Source: Bactericera cockerelli
Lineage: Eukaryota; Arthropoda; Insecta; Hemiptera; Triozidae
Direction of reading: 5' to 3'
Assembly (NCBI GenBank): GCA_024516035.1
Contig: CM044956.1
Coordinates: 31,842,217 to 31,906,216 of the forward strand
Length of the DNA stretch: 64,000 bases
Shown here: positions 8,464 through 20,700 of the stretch, piece after piece
Layout: each line of letters starts with the position of its first letter
Numbering within the stretch: position 1 is the stretch's first letter
Notes under the pieces: model-generated
Told to the model about the DNA's origin: nothing
Databases searched by the model: none
What the model saw: the letters and a program-made list of their open reading frames with translations, nothing else
Position numbers and translations under genes: made by a program

Positions 8464-11400
8464 GTAAGCAATTTGACTTGACACTGTTCAGTTTATTTAC
8501 CACTGTTGAAAAAAATACCTTAGGAGTATTACTTTTGGTAATATTAAGGTTCTTCTTTTGTGATTAGAAATAAAAGAGGTACAACCTTTGAAATCAAAGA
8601 AAATTGGTAGAGTACAGTCTCTGAAATTTTGAAACTGGGTGCTATTACATTCTGATAATTAGAAGTTTCAAGTGGTTTGTGCTAAGTAAAAGGTTTTTTA
8701 ACTAGTGATATGCAAAATTGCTATTGTCAAAGTACACACATTTCAAGGAAGGGGAAAAATCAGATTTTCGAAAAAGTTAAACTTGTGATTGAATATCTCT
8801 CCAGTTTTATAATATCTTTCAATGCAACCAACTTTATTTGAAGGGAAATATGCATGCCTGTCCATATATGAAGTCACAACTTACCTACTGACCATGGTTT
8901 CTTAAAAAAACGTGCATCAATCAAAGTGACCTCTTGATTAAAGAGAAAAACAGGGATTTGACCATAACTTTTTAACAAAGCAAAGTGCCCCACTGCAATT
9001 AAAGCTTATCTGATAGTCCATGGAGTGCTGAACCTATCCTCAAAATATTTGCATCTAGTCATGGGACGCCCTGTATGGTACAATTAAAGCAAATAAAATT
9101 TGAATTTTTTTTGATTCTATGCAGCTTTGAAAAATTCCTTTATGTTTTTGAGCTATAATGCACTCCAAGAAAAGCAACTATTTCTTAAAAATATGTCACT
9201 TTTTAATTCCACCCTAGAGGGTTCCAAGAATGACATTTTAAACTTATTTTTTATTAATCATGGTGTGTTAGTTGTGTTACCTATACATTAAGAGGGGTCA
9301 ATTCCCATTAATTTTCCATATCTTCAAGTTAATGCCAAAGTCTGCCAGTCGCCAATTGTAATTCTGCCACTGGTGGCTCAATTATTTACTTTTTAACAAA
9401 TTTCTCTTAGAGTATAAAGTGTTGATCATGAGAAATGCAGAACTCAGCAATTGTATCCAATCCTAAACTTTACCTACTCTTTTCTTAGGTTTCAAAATAG
9501 CACTGGTCCAGATGACAGTAGGAAAGGATAAAAACAAAAATCTTGAAAATGCAGTTGGACATATAAAGAAGTCAGCTGAAAATGGAGCCACTCTTGTTGT
9601 GTTACCTGAATGTTTCAACTGTCCGTATGGAACAAGTATGTTGTTTTATTGGAATTTTTTCAATATACCTATTCCCTTAATTTTCAACATTCACAACCTT
9701 CAACTCTTTTAAATAATTTCAGTAGTCAACTTTAAATCAGACTGCCAGACAGACGCAAAACCATAGTTGCTCAGAAGGTTATGAAACATCCAGAAGTATG
9801 AGATTTTTATTTACAAAAATGAACACAATATTTCCAATTTTTAATATTAGAAGTTTATGGCCCTTAAAAGTTGCCATTAGGTAATTAAACTGTACAAAAA
9901 GCAAAAAAAACTTACTCATTCAAGTTATCCTCACCAAGCCTGAGCAGGGTCGGGAATAGCCAGCAGAACTTCCACGGCCATGATGACCAAGACCACAGAT
10001 GGATTCGAAAACAAACAGGTCACTAATCCCAGTATTGTGACAATGTATGTTTTGCTGGGTGTGCCTCTCATGATATGACCATGTTGTCAAAAGCACTGTT
10101 TGAACCCAAATAAACATAAAAAATTAAAGTGTTCCTGTTAAAAGACATTACAGCAAATTTCCGACCCTACCAACGCTGGGTATCTTCACAAGATACCTAG
10201 CCATAAAACTAAGATATTACAATCTTTTTTTGTTTTCTTTTCTGTATATAACTTAATAATTATTTCAATCCAATAGACAATATATGTGTGGATCACACTC
10301 ATCTAAAACCTTGGATAGGTTTTAGTGTTCAGTTTACATATTGTAATGAATATTTTGTGAGTAAAAATCTTCCTCTCAAAACTATATTTAAAATAACTGA
10401 AATTTAACTTTGTAGAATATTTCAGAGAGTATTCTGAAGAAATTGGTTCAGGACTTACTTCCAAAATATTATCCAATGCTGCAAAGGAGAATAAAATCTA
10501 TCTGGTGGGAGGTTCTATACCTGAGCTTGATAATGATAAAGTTTACAATACAGCAACTGTGTGGAATCCTGAGGGCAAACTCCTTGTGAAACACAGGAAG
10601 GTAAATATTTCTCTTGCTTTTTTCACAATAGACATAAGTGGGTTTATTTATAATATCAGAAAAATAAACTGGTGTGACACCACACACTTTCCTTATCATG
10701 GTTAAATAAGTCAGATTCCGCCACTGATGACTCAACAGTAACAGTTAAATAAAAAATAATGTCTAATTTGTAATCAACACCCCAAAAACATTGAATTTGA
10801 TATGTCACAACCCCATTTTAAGATTAATAAAAAAGTTAACACCGGTGAATTGGGGATGAGTTTCAAAAAGTTCAAGATAAAAAAAAAAAAAAAAAAATGA
10901 TTGGAGCAAACACCTATTTTTTTAATTTTAAGAAAATGTTGTTCTCTAACTTATTTTGTATTGTTAACCAATCAGAAGGAACGGCCTTTGGCCTTTGTTG
11001 ATTCAAATGAGAAATATTGAAGTGCAGAAATCACTAATCAGTAACGTAGTGATCCACATCACCCCTGTAAATTTATCCATATTGCTGTACTTTCTATTAC
11101 CTGTAGATATTCTTACATTTCATTGGGGATTTTTTTTATAGTAAAATTTTTTCCAGCCGTGAGCCGAAAAATTAAAATTCATATATTCACGGGATTAAGT
11201 AAAAGTGAACAAAAATTAAAACTCTTCCATTGTTATATTTTCAATAGAATTTTACTTCAAACAGGTCCATTTGTTTGACATTGCCATTCCTGGAGGTATC
11301 ACATTCAAGGAGTCTGATGTTCTGAGTCCAGGCAATTCGTTCTCCATATTCAACAATGGCATTTGTAACATTGGACTAGGTATTTGCTATGACATGCGAT

Positions 11401-13468
11401 TTCCTGAGCTGGCACAAGTCTACAGAAAGAAAGGTAGGTAGGTAGGTACCTTATTGTTTTCCATTTCAGGTACAGATGTCTTGAACTTTTCTAGAAAGTA
11501 AAATTGTTTTGACTATTTAGAAAATTTTAGAGACCAAATTTAATTTGTTTTCTTCTTATTATTATTTTTCATTTGAGGTATCTCCTTTCGGTGGTGAAGC
11601 ATCTCCGAGAGGGTGTTACACCACGAGCGGATCTATGATCAAGTCTCCTTGGTTCTTCTGTTCACAATAAAACACATGTACCATTATATCGAGGGGAAAC
11701 CTTTTCCACTAGGATTTGATTTTTTCATAATTTCCAGGGGCGGCCCCTAATACATTTCTGAAAAGTAGTTGACATTTAAAAGTATTTTAAGAGAAGTTTG
11801 AGATTTTTGATCAAAACAGGGCCGGAGATATCGCACATTTCATTTTACAGGTTTCAGTAATTTTTTATAAGAAACTTGATTCTCCTTTATTAATCTGATG
11901 GGAAAACACGTTTGGGGTATTTCAGCACGGCCACTATTGTACATTGGAACTTTCCACCTGTGAGGGCTGATTACAGATATTTTCATCTGCGCGATGCGAT
12001 CCCATCGCTTTTGTATTATGAATTAGCCTTATTTATACAGGGTGTAACAAAAATGTATGTCAATACTGAAACCATAGAGAAACCACTGAACCTAGTGTCC
12101 AACTGAACATGGATACTCCTTACATATCCATTCTCAAACAAAAAAGGACTTTTCGCCCTCCTTTCCTCAGGATACTTCCCCAAAGTTCAATAAAAAAATG
12201 TGTTTTTAAATGTATTATCTTCTCGGTACTATTGATTTTCGTCACTACCCAAATTTTGTACAATAGCATCTGAGGGGTTTGGATTGGACTATCGCGGAAA
12301 ATTAAAAGTACTCACCCGTCCCGCAGGCCAGGCCGCAATGCGTATAATAGTACTATACTCGTAGTATATATTGTGTTGAAAGCTATTAAATGGGCGTAAC
12401 ACAAAGGCGTTTTTTATTTCAGGTTGTGACTTACTCATCTACCCAGGCGCATTCAACATGACAACGGGTCCTTTACACTGGGAACTACTAGTCAGGAGTC
12501 GTGCTAATGATAATCAGGTGTTTGTAGCTGCCTGTTCTCCAGCTCAAGACAAAACATCTGATTATATTGCTTGGGGTCACTCAACAATTGCTGACCCTTG
12601 GGCTAATATTTTAGCCACATCTGGTTTTGAAGAGACTATAGTGTATGCAGACATAGGTAACTGTCTATGTAGACCTAGGTAGCTAATCTATTTGATGGTT
12701 TCAAGAAATTATTTCAAAATGTTAGGGCCCTTAGGTTCGTATTATGAAACAGGATTACTAAATTTAAGCCGACCCTTAGACGTTTTTCTGGGGCTAAACC
12801 CTGGTCAGACGGCCTTATAAGTCCACCCACCGCCAGTCAAATTCCGCCACTGCCGGCTCCAAAAACTACTTTTTAGTTATTTTTTATTGGATTCATAGGT
12901 TTTATGATTGGTTTATGGGGGGTCTTGTCATACATTTTTCGATATCTGCAACCTTTAGCCAAAACGCCAGTATACGCCCGCCGCTAGTAGAAATTTCGCC
13001 ACTGGCGGATATAAAACCTACATTTAAATTTTTTTGGGTTCGTTGTTTTTCTGTTTGGTTTAAGGGGGGTCAATTTTGATTGTCAGGTGTTGTGATTCTG
13101 TATTGAGTTTAGTTTTGTCGCTAGAAGCGATTGTGCAAGACCATTTCGTGTCTTGTTGCTGAAAATATGTATGATTGATATTAAAATAATAAAATCAAGC
13201 ATTAAGTTGTCATGAATTTTCAAAATGTTATGCAAGGTTGTCTACGTACATTTTCACAACGCCACTTAGTTAACTTCTGTGAATTAATTTCAACTCTTAC
13301 TTTTTAGTTAGTTTGCATTAGTGATGTCTTCTCTTTTTTATGGATCATGCAAATTAATTGAGTCATTATTTGATTTCAGATTTGAATAACTTGAACAAAG
13401 TACGAGATCAAATTCCAACTTCAAAGCAAAAGCGACATGACCTGTATGATGTGACAGCCAAACTATGA
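8427..13468 (+). CDS. NIT2: Omega-amidase NIT2-like (nitrilase superfamily), six coding exons
   Basis: Joined exons give 286 codons; the family is usually near 276-285. The enzyme hydrolyses alpha-ketoglutaramate and alpha-ketosuccinamate to keto acids and ammonia, in cytosol and mitochondria. The carbon-nitrogen hydrolase triad is present: Glu53 (LVVLPECF), Lys123 (KHRK, end of exon 3) and Cys164 ([10 protein letters not shown]). Other landmarks are [22 protein letters not shown] and WGHST. All introns are GT-AG and every junction keeps the frame. Two in-frame ATGs exist: 8427, giving MFAQVRR first, and 8448, giving MSTNKRFKIAL, which looks more like known starts. The frame is also open upstream to an acceptor at 8411, so an extra N-terminal exon cannot be excluded. 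Introns carry old repeats. The gene is tail to tail with DOLPP1. Confidence 0.93.
9340..9396. repeat. Fragment of the GCCACTGGCGG repeat family
   Basis: Holds GCCAGTCGCCAA and CTGCCACTGGTGG, diverged forms of the motif at 12835, 34190, 10715, 61148 and 61855. Lies in NIT2 intron 1. Confidence 0.4.
9489..9635 (+). CDS. NIT2: NIT2 exon 2
   Basis: Acceptor TTTTCTTAG, donor A|GTATGT. Encodes [12 protein letters not shown] through [11 protein letters not shown], including catalytic Glu53. Phase 1 in and phase 1 out. Confidence 0.93.
9735..9865 (+). repeat. LINE-like 3'-end fragment, family L
   Basis: Contains AGTTGCTCAGAAGGTTATGA and TAATATTAGAAG, shared with copies near 38000, 40900 and 50200. 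In NIT2 intron 2. Confidence 0.6.
9925..10110 (-). repeat. Possible diverged SINE family C
   Basis: CCTCACCAAGCCTGAGCAGG resembles the CCTCACCCAGCCTCGGTAGG block of the SINE at 55908-56280 on the same strand. The remainder is diverged. Confidence 0.35.
10416..10600 (+). CDS. NIT2: NIT2 exon 3
   Basis: Acceptor CTTTGTAG, donor AAG|GTAAAT. Encodes [11 protein letters not shown] (K shared with exon 2) through LLVKHRK, which carries the catalytic Lys123 as its last residue. Confidence 0.93.
10660..10870 (-). repeat. Dispersed repeat shared with 61680-61890
   Basis: The reverse complement matches 61680-61890 over about 200 bases, for instance GGGGTTGTGACATATCAAAT and AACTGTTACTGTTGAGTCA. It includes the CCGCCACTGATGA motif. 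Lies in NIT2 intron 3. Confidence 0.7.
11265..11433 (+). CDS. NIT2: NIT2 exon 4
   Basis: Acceptor TTCAAACAG, donor AAAG|GTAGGT. Encodes [11 protein letters not shown] through [15 protein letters not shown], with the nucleophile Cys164. The donor sits in a GTAGGTAGGTAGGTA run, so its exact use should be read from transcripts, although the frame supports 11433. Confidence 0.93.
11690..11830 (+). repeat. Dispersed repeat shared with 19870-19990
   Basis: AATACATTTCTGAAAAGTAG and AGTATTTTAAGA recur in reverse complement at 19870-19990. Lies in NIT2 intron 4. Family unknown. Confidence 0.55.
12423..12656 (+). CDS. NIT2: NIT2 exon 5
   Basis: Acceptor TTTTATTTCAG, donor ATAG|GTAACT. Encodes [16 protein letters not shown] through EETIVYADI, the substrate pocket and dimer-side part of the hydrolase fold. 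Confidence 0.93.
12740..13095. repeat. Dispersed GCCACTGGCGG-type repeat
   Basis: Shares AACCCTGGTCAGACGGCC, AAATTCCGCCACTGCCGGCT and AACTACTTTTTAG with 34140-34660. In NIT2 intron 5. Probably an unclassified DNA-transposon family. Confidence 0.65.
13380..13468 (+). CDS. NIT2: NIT2 exon 6 with stop
   Basis: Acceptor TTTGATTTCAG. Encodes [13 protein letters not shown] and ends [14 protein letters not shown] followed by TGA, matching the usual C-terminus of this family. Confidence 0.92.
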
Positions 13469-13745
13469 GTCTGTAAGAGCTGCTTTCATTGTTACATGGT
13501 GTTGGACCTTGAAAAACAAACTGGTTTGATCACTTTACAAATATAAGCTTTGAGGGATGTTAATATTGTAGCAGTGGTGCTGTCTTTTTATTCTATGGGA
13601 TGTGTTTTGACTTGATTGGTGTTTGTAGTCAAGCAATTTTAAATACGCCTCTTTAAAGAATCCCCCCATCCGTTTGCTGGAGTTTACGGAGTGATGTCTA
13701 CAGTCTACACGGTTCAGATATTCTTTGTTTCGGCAAAAATAATTA

Positions 13746-13751
13746 AATAAA
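13746..13751 (+). promoter_or_regulatory. Predicted NIT2 polyadenylation signal
   Basis: AATAAA about 280 bases past the NIT2 stop, just before the mariner remnant. Predicted from sequence only. Confidence 0.45.
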
Positions 13752-13779
13752 AAAGAAAATCAAGATTTGTAAATGTGTA

Positions 13780-14330
13780 CGAGGCACGTCCAAAAAGGAA
13801 GTGTACTTACATCTGTGTAGGACTCGAAAAAAAAAAATGAAAAAAAGAAAAGAAAATAACCTGGTGGCATGTGTAACTGTGCAAAGTAGTCGTAATCCCT
13901 CTCGATACAAGTGGTGAAGCGGGGGATCAATTTTTGTAAGCCTACCTCGAAAAATCTCCCGCCAGCTCTTTCGCCCACTTCTCCAACTCTTGTTTAATTT
14001 CCTCTTTCATAGGAAGCTTTTTCCACCCATGTGCATGCATCTTCAGTAAAGTGACCAAGTGGTAATCTGAAGGTGTCAGCTCAGGAAAATGCGTTGGGAG
14101 GTTCAAAACATCCCATCCAAACGAGTTCAGGATGTGCTTTGTGTTGTTCGCCGTGTGATGTCTGGCATTGTCATGCAGCTGACTCCTTTTGTCAGCATGA
14201 CCCTCGTTGAGTTTTCTCTTCGCAAAAAGGTGGTATGTAATTTCAGCGGGAGATTCGATCGACATGTTTTGCGAGAAATGCTCTTACGTACTGACCTCGA
14301 AGTAGTCTCATTTTGAAGAACGGGAATTAG
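13780..14330 (-). pseudogene. Mariner transposase remnant
   Basis: The minus strand encodes the C-terminal catalytic part of a mariner transposase: LHDNARHHTANNTK, FGWDVLNLP, then PELTPSDYHL (third acidic residue region). After 13945 the match continues in another frame as FFEVGLQKLIPRF, so it is frameshifted. A mariner-like terminus CGAGGCACGTCCAAAAAGG follows a TA at 13778-13779. The 5' half is missing, so the copy is dead. It lies between the NIT2 and DOLPP1 3' ends. Confidence 0.9.
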
Positions 14331-16207
14331 GCTAAATGGAAAAGTTGCCAATATGTCAAAAAATATACGAGTACGCTACTAAAGCCTTACTTTCTGAAGT
14401 TGCATGGAAGATCATGCTCTAAATTTAAGCAGTTTATGATATTATGATGAATGCCCTTCAAAAATGTATCATATGAAAGTTCAATATGGTCATAGCAATC
14501 ATACAGGTTCAGATTAAAATCGAAAGGAAAAAAAGTGAAATGTGTTCTAAAACGCTCTCCTAATTTTTTCATAACCAAGTTTAGTTACCATTAGAAAACA
14601 GCATTGTACTAAAATTGAATTCTAATAACAAATAACAAAATAATTAGGCAAAGTACAAAATTTATTTGATAAAATACACATCTTTGTAAAGTATTAAAAT
14701 ATTGAATTTTTAGAATATAAAAGTACATTGATAAAACAAAGTGGGCCAAAAGTTAGGTACTTCTTTAGATAAAAATAGAAAAGTGAAGGTTATAAATCAC
14801 AAAATCTTGGACAAAATTATTTTCTATGTAACTTAATGAGAAAGTGTATTAAAAAAAGTCTAAATTAGCAATACATAATTATATATTTCAACAGTTACAT
14901 AAGACAAAATTATCTCAATTGAACAAAATAGGGTACAGTAACAAAATTATATCGGGTGAACATAACTCCATTACCACCCTGTATACATCAAGTGCCTGTA
15001 TTATTGGGGACTTGAAAGTATAGGTAGTTGTCTTTTCGGGGTATTTGAAATGGCTGTGCCCTGCTATCAGTCATTCTTAGCCAGGGGCCATTTGTTTTTT
15101 TGGCACTGGAGTATTATCTGATAGATGTAAGGGCTATAGAGTTTTCCGGTATTTTCCTTATGAATGAGTTTGATCCGGTCATTTCGTCACCTCCCCTCAA
15201 GTGATCGGATGGGGAGATTTTCAGTGAGCAGATCGTTTTTGTTTTAATTATTATTATTATTATTCGCAAGCCAAGTTAATAATACGGGTTAAGCTACATT
15301 GCTGTAATGGGTATGTTTGGATGGATCCAGATGTAATCAGGCTTGATCAGGCCACACAGTTTTTTAAGAATCAGGAGACTTGTTAATTTTGCAAAAATTG
15401 ACCAACGTCAGATAAAAGTACTTTCTATAAATGTACTCGAATATGTAATGGAAAGTAAGAATGGCTCAAAAAAGAGCCAAAATAATTCGTACAATGAATA
15501 CATACATACATATCATATGAGATATAGAACAAAAGGTTTGAAATGAAGAGATTTAAATATAAATAATTCAATTGAAAATCAACAATCAAATTAGGGGCCA
15601 TTAGAGCTGAAAAATGGTCATTTAGAGCCAATTTTTAAATGTGATGAAACTCTAGTTTTTACCCTAAAAATATGTAAAGGTATTTGTGAGATGATCAAAA
15701 AGGAGATTGACATGAATGAGTCACCTGATACTTTATAATGTACTCGTATCATTATTTCTAAAATAAACTGAGATGAAATATGTATAATTATGATGAAAAT
15801 TAGGCACTTTGAAACTGAAGTTAGACATATCTATGTACTGAAATAACACTCTCCGAAAATTGTAAAAAAAAGTTTATAAATCTGACATGGTAGTTCACAG
15901 GGAAAAAAGTGACAGTATAATTGCAAATATTTCTCTACTTACTCTTTACAAATTAAATTATGGCAAATAAATTAAAAAGTATGGGTTGTGATTCATCAAG
16001 GAAAATACAAACTGTAAAAATATCTTATTTTACTTCGAAATATATTCACTGATTGATACAATCAAAATGAGACATAAGAAAATACATTTTCCTTAAAAAA
16101 TAGAAATGAGAAGAAAAAAAAAAAAAAACATGAAAATCAACATCAAATACATACCTACACTGCCATATGCTTTCCCGAATAGTTCAAGTTTTTGAGTTAC
16201 AATAGTG
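14331..16207. other. AT-rich spacer, no gene seen
   Basis: No coding signal. There is a short ACCACCCTGTATACA repeat terminus near 14974 and a TTA triplet run near 15245. Confidence 0.5.
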
Positions 16208-16213
16208 TTTATT
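16208..16213 (-). promoter_or_regulatory. Predicted DOLPP1 polyadenylation signal
   Basis: AATAAA on the minus strand, about 85 bases past the DOLPP1 stop. Predicted only. Confidence 0.45.
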
Positions 16214-16294
16214 TTCGTTGTAAATATGTACATTGTACAATGTACATCTGATCAGAAGTCGCTCTTTTTCAACATTGAAATCTTTTGCATGATT

Positions 16295-16424
16295 CTACTG
16301 AGATTTCATAGACACTAGTTTCCTAGATCTGGCTCGGGTTTCTTGTCTACAATGGGTGTACTCAAACCATAGTATGTTTGGTATCAATGTTGTGTCTCGT
16401 ATCATCAATACTTCACTGATCCTC
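16295..16424 (-). CDS. DOLPP1: DOLPP1 exon 5 with stop
   Basis: Acceptor TTTCTTTCACAG. Encodes [19 protein letters not shown], then FEYTHCRQE and a basic tail ending VSMKSQ, stop TAG at 16297-16295. Confidence 0.93.
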
Positions 16425-17706
16425 CTGTGAAAGAAAAGCGTTTGCTTGTATTAGTTGTGTAGGTGACAAACTTGTAATAGACCAAAAGACGAGAAAACAT
16501 AGTAATTCACTTCGTTTGTACTGCTCAACAGTGTTTTATAGTTACCATTATTATTATTTTATCACATCTCAAATATCAAGGATCTCTCATAAGCAAATCT
16601 GTTTACCATATGAGGCCTTAACAACAGACACCCTGTATACATGACAAGGCTGATTAAGTTAGAGTAAGACTTGAAGACCACTCGTCAATAATGTGCTAAG
16701 TGTTAAAAAGTTCATTTAACGATTATACGATTAAGTCTGGTCATTCCATCGTCACCCACAAGCGCCATCTGTTGAGATTGTTCTAATTTTTTGGAAGGTC
16801 ATGGAGTTAACTAAGCACGCTTTGCCGTGTGTGTTCACTGGTACATAATACATGGATCTGTATCTAACTAAAAAATAGTTTGTTTTGGTACATTATTGAT
16901 GAGTGGTCTTCACTTATATATTTTTTTTTTTTTCTTTTTAATATATTTTTTTTTTATTATTATTATAGGTGCTTTAACATCAGTGGTCATTCGCACCGTA
17001 AATTTTATTTATCAATCTATTTGTCTTTGTTAAAGTATATAATTTATCAATATAATAATAGTTTGTACTTATTCGTTATTTTAGTACTTTTATTTTCTAT
17101 CTTGATTTTCCACTTTTCAAATAATAGGTATCGTTATTTATTTATGAAAATCACTATTAGGAGAAGAAAAACCTATGATAAATTAATTGCGAACAAAGAA
17201 TAACGAAGTGTTTACCTTTAACTCAAGCGGCACCTGTCTGTATCTATGTATGTCTGTAACGCTATATAAGTAGTAATTTTTTTCCAATCAGTATATGTTC
17301 TAGATGTATTTTAATTTTTATCATTATTTGTTTGTACATATGTACGTCCTATTAATAAAGAGTTTAATAATAATCAACTAGTAATAAGTCTCTTACCATT
17401 GCGTTATCAGAGGAAACATTGGTGTCAGTATAAATTGTGTTATGAGAAACCAGCATGCAGCCAGTACACAGCCTGCGAGAGCTCCATATAATATTTGGTT
17501 CCAAGTATGATACAGTAGATATATTCTGTTGGTGAAGAACATGTTATTTAAAAAAAAAAAAAAAAAACTTTTTTTAATATCTAAATTTATTTTTTACAGG
17601 GACTTCCCACTTTCAGGAACTTATAGTTCTTCCTTTAAGTTCCTGAAAATATCTTCGGCAATATCTTCCACCCTTTAATTAAAGGGCATTAGTATTCTTT
17701 TCTTCT

Positions 17707-17746
<40 letters not shown>

Positions 17747-20700
17747 GGTACTCTCTACACATGTTGGCATAGCAAAGTAGCTACGCAAACATGCAATAAG
17801 TGACAAGGGATGGATACACAATAATAATTACATTTACGAAGATTTTAATTGCTAAAATTAAGGGTGACTTGTTGTTGTTTTTTGAAATTTCAAATAGAAT
17901 GGTGGGGTTGGGTTGGTCCTAGTCGTTCTATGTGGTATTTTAAACTTAGTTTGTTCTAGTAGGTATGGGGTGTTTATTTGAAAGTTTAGAATTTTCGCGA
18001 TTAAAGTGCATTGAGCGGATATAAATCGATCCACAATCGTTTCTATTGGTAGGTTTTCAGCAAGTGAAGAATATTCTAGGTAATTTGGAAAGGCTGGGTC
18101 AAAAGCCATTGATTTTATTGAACAGGTATCTAAGAAATCGTGTTTGTACTTTTTCCAGTGTTTTTTTCCCGTCTTTTTTAGTTGTTTGTGCCCAAAGAGG
18201 GTAGAAATATTCAATTATTGAACGTACTAGGGATTTGTAAAGCATTATAATTGCATCAATATCATTGATGATTGTAACCAAGATTATTTTGAAGGCTTTA
18301 TGTGATGTGTTTTCAGTATGTGATCCCCATGACAGATTGGATTGAAATTGGACACCAAGGTCTTTCATTATAAGTGTTTATTTCTTCGATGTTTGTGTTG
18401 CTTATTTAATGTGTGTTGTAAGCCAATGAGTAATGTTTTCTAGATCTTTTTTACATTATTGTAAAAACTAAATAAATTTAAATTTATTTTCAGTTTTTGT
18501 CTACTAACACTTTCGAGACAAAATTCATGAGATGTCTTCGTTACAAACAACCAGACAGACAAAAAATGACCCATTATATGAAAATTTAACTTTAAGCTTT
18601 TGTTACCCCAAAACAAGTTTTGGTATTTAAACTGACCATTTTTTTTTTTTTTTGAGGAATTTAAAGAAATGATGGAACAATAATGGTACTAACAAGTAAT
18701 CATTATTTTACGAAATTATTATTTACTTGAAATATTAAATTTAATGACTCAATACACAAACATTACCTGCTATATGAAACAACACAGGTCAGAAATAAAC
18801 TAGATAGGCCAATAAATGCTTTCCAATAGGATTCATATTTGTATGTGCTGTTATTATACCGGAGACGAACAACTATAAAACAAAAAATGTAGGTAGTAAA
18901 GAACCACATGAATTGTGCATGAGAAGATGGCATTCCATAAGATACAGAAACTTTGTCAACATGAGCATGCAAAGGCCTTGGTTCTTGTATTGTATATTTC
19001 AGTGCCATGTTGATTACTTCATTCAATAACAGACCAAGTAGAAATGTGACCTGAAACAAAAAATATACTTACAATCAGATGTTTCTTTAGGCATTGGTTT
19101 TTACATCCTCTATCTTTATCACACACATACATCATTATAATGATAGTTCCTAGGAACTTCTAGTTCTTCCTGATTTAATTTTTAATTATTCAGGAATTTC
19201 TCGTTGTTTTCATAGAAACTTTTGATTTTAATGGAGGAAGGGTCGACTTGTGTCAGATTTTGACTATCTGTTACCGTTTAGATTAGACTGTAGAAACATT
19301 TTCTACAGCCAGGCTCCTACCTAGTAGACGCAGATCTTCGACTCTCACACGAAACGCCCATCCCATTAAAATCAGAAGTTCCTAGGAACTTCTAGTTGTT
19401 TAATATTAACTTCTAGAAATTCCTAGGAAAATAATCAAGAAATTTTGTCATTCTTGAATTTATGGATAACGAGTTATAGGTCAATATAATTATGTATATT
19501 TGTATATGGATATTACCCAGGACGTCCGACCACATTAATTTTAATTTAACAAAGTAAGTTTGGACTTTTTTATTTTACATTGAACAACAAGAATCAGTGC
19601 TTTTATTCAGCAAAAATTTAACTAGAAAAAGGATAGTTTTTACTTATTTAAAGACTATTTGACCCCTTGACACCTTTCTTGGTAAAGCTAATAATGGTAT
19701 CAAAGAGGCATGAAAATTAATTATTTCAAATGGAAAAACATGTGTTTAATATTATTTTTTTAAATACAATTATTTTTTCTTTTAAAAAAATTGTGTTTAG
19801 TATTATTTTTTTTTATACAATTATTTTTTTCTATAAAAAAAATGCCTGAAAACTTCGAAATATTTTTTTTTATAAATCTCAAATTTATCTTAAAATACTT
19901 CTTATGTCAACTAGTTTTCAGAAATGTATTACAAAAACAGGATGATTCCATTTAAGATTCCCTAGTTGAGCCCCCTGGGGCCACCCCTGGTAATGATAAA
20001 AAAAAAAAAAAAACAAAACCCAAAAGAAAATGCTTGCCCCTTGATGTCTGTCTGACCTTTCCCTTTGACCAGTCAGTGTCTGATATAATGGTACACATGT
20101 TTTAGCATTTTTTTTTCTTCAATAAAAAAATCTTTCAAGTCACATTTAAAAATATTGGGGAGACCATATTTTTATAAAAAGTACAGACAGCATAGTTAAT
20201 AAAAATAATATTTAGAATATCACTTCAAACTTCATCACTTACTGTGTGAAGATCTCTTCTGAAAAGGATTAGAGTGATAAAACCAATCAATACTCCAAAT
20301 GGTGCAAGACTAAGCAGAGCTAGGAGCTTTCCAATCACATCCCCTGTAACAAAACACAGTTCAATAATGCAATGTTGTATAAATATTGTAGTTTGCAATA
20401 AAATTCTAAACTTTATCCTGTTACCATCCATCTGTTCCAGATGGACATTTTTTTCTTTTTCCTTGAAAGAAAAATATATTATAAGCATTCAAGTCATTCA
20501 AGATACCTGTAGGTTTCACCCTCTATTTACAAAAAAATCTTGTAAATCTGCAAACCACAGTATCCTGAATCAGCCTAGATTGTACCATGTACCAGTAATA
20601 GCTGACCTAACAAAGATGCAAACCATCACTCACCAAGTCTTCATGTGGCTGGATGTTCCTGAACTTAAGCAATCTTACAAGAACTGATGTAGTATTTAAC

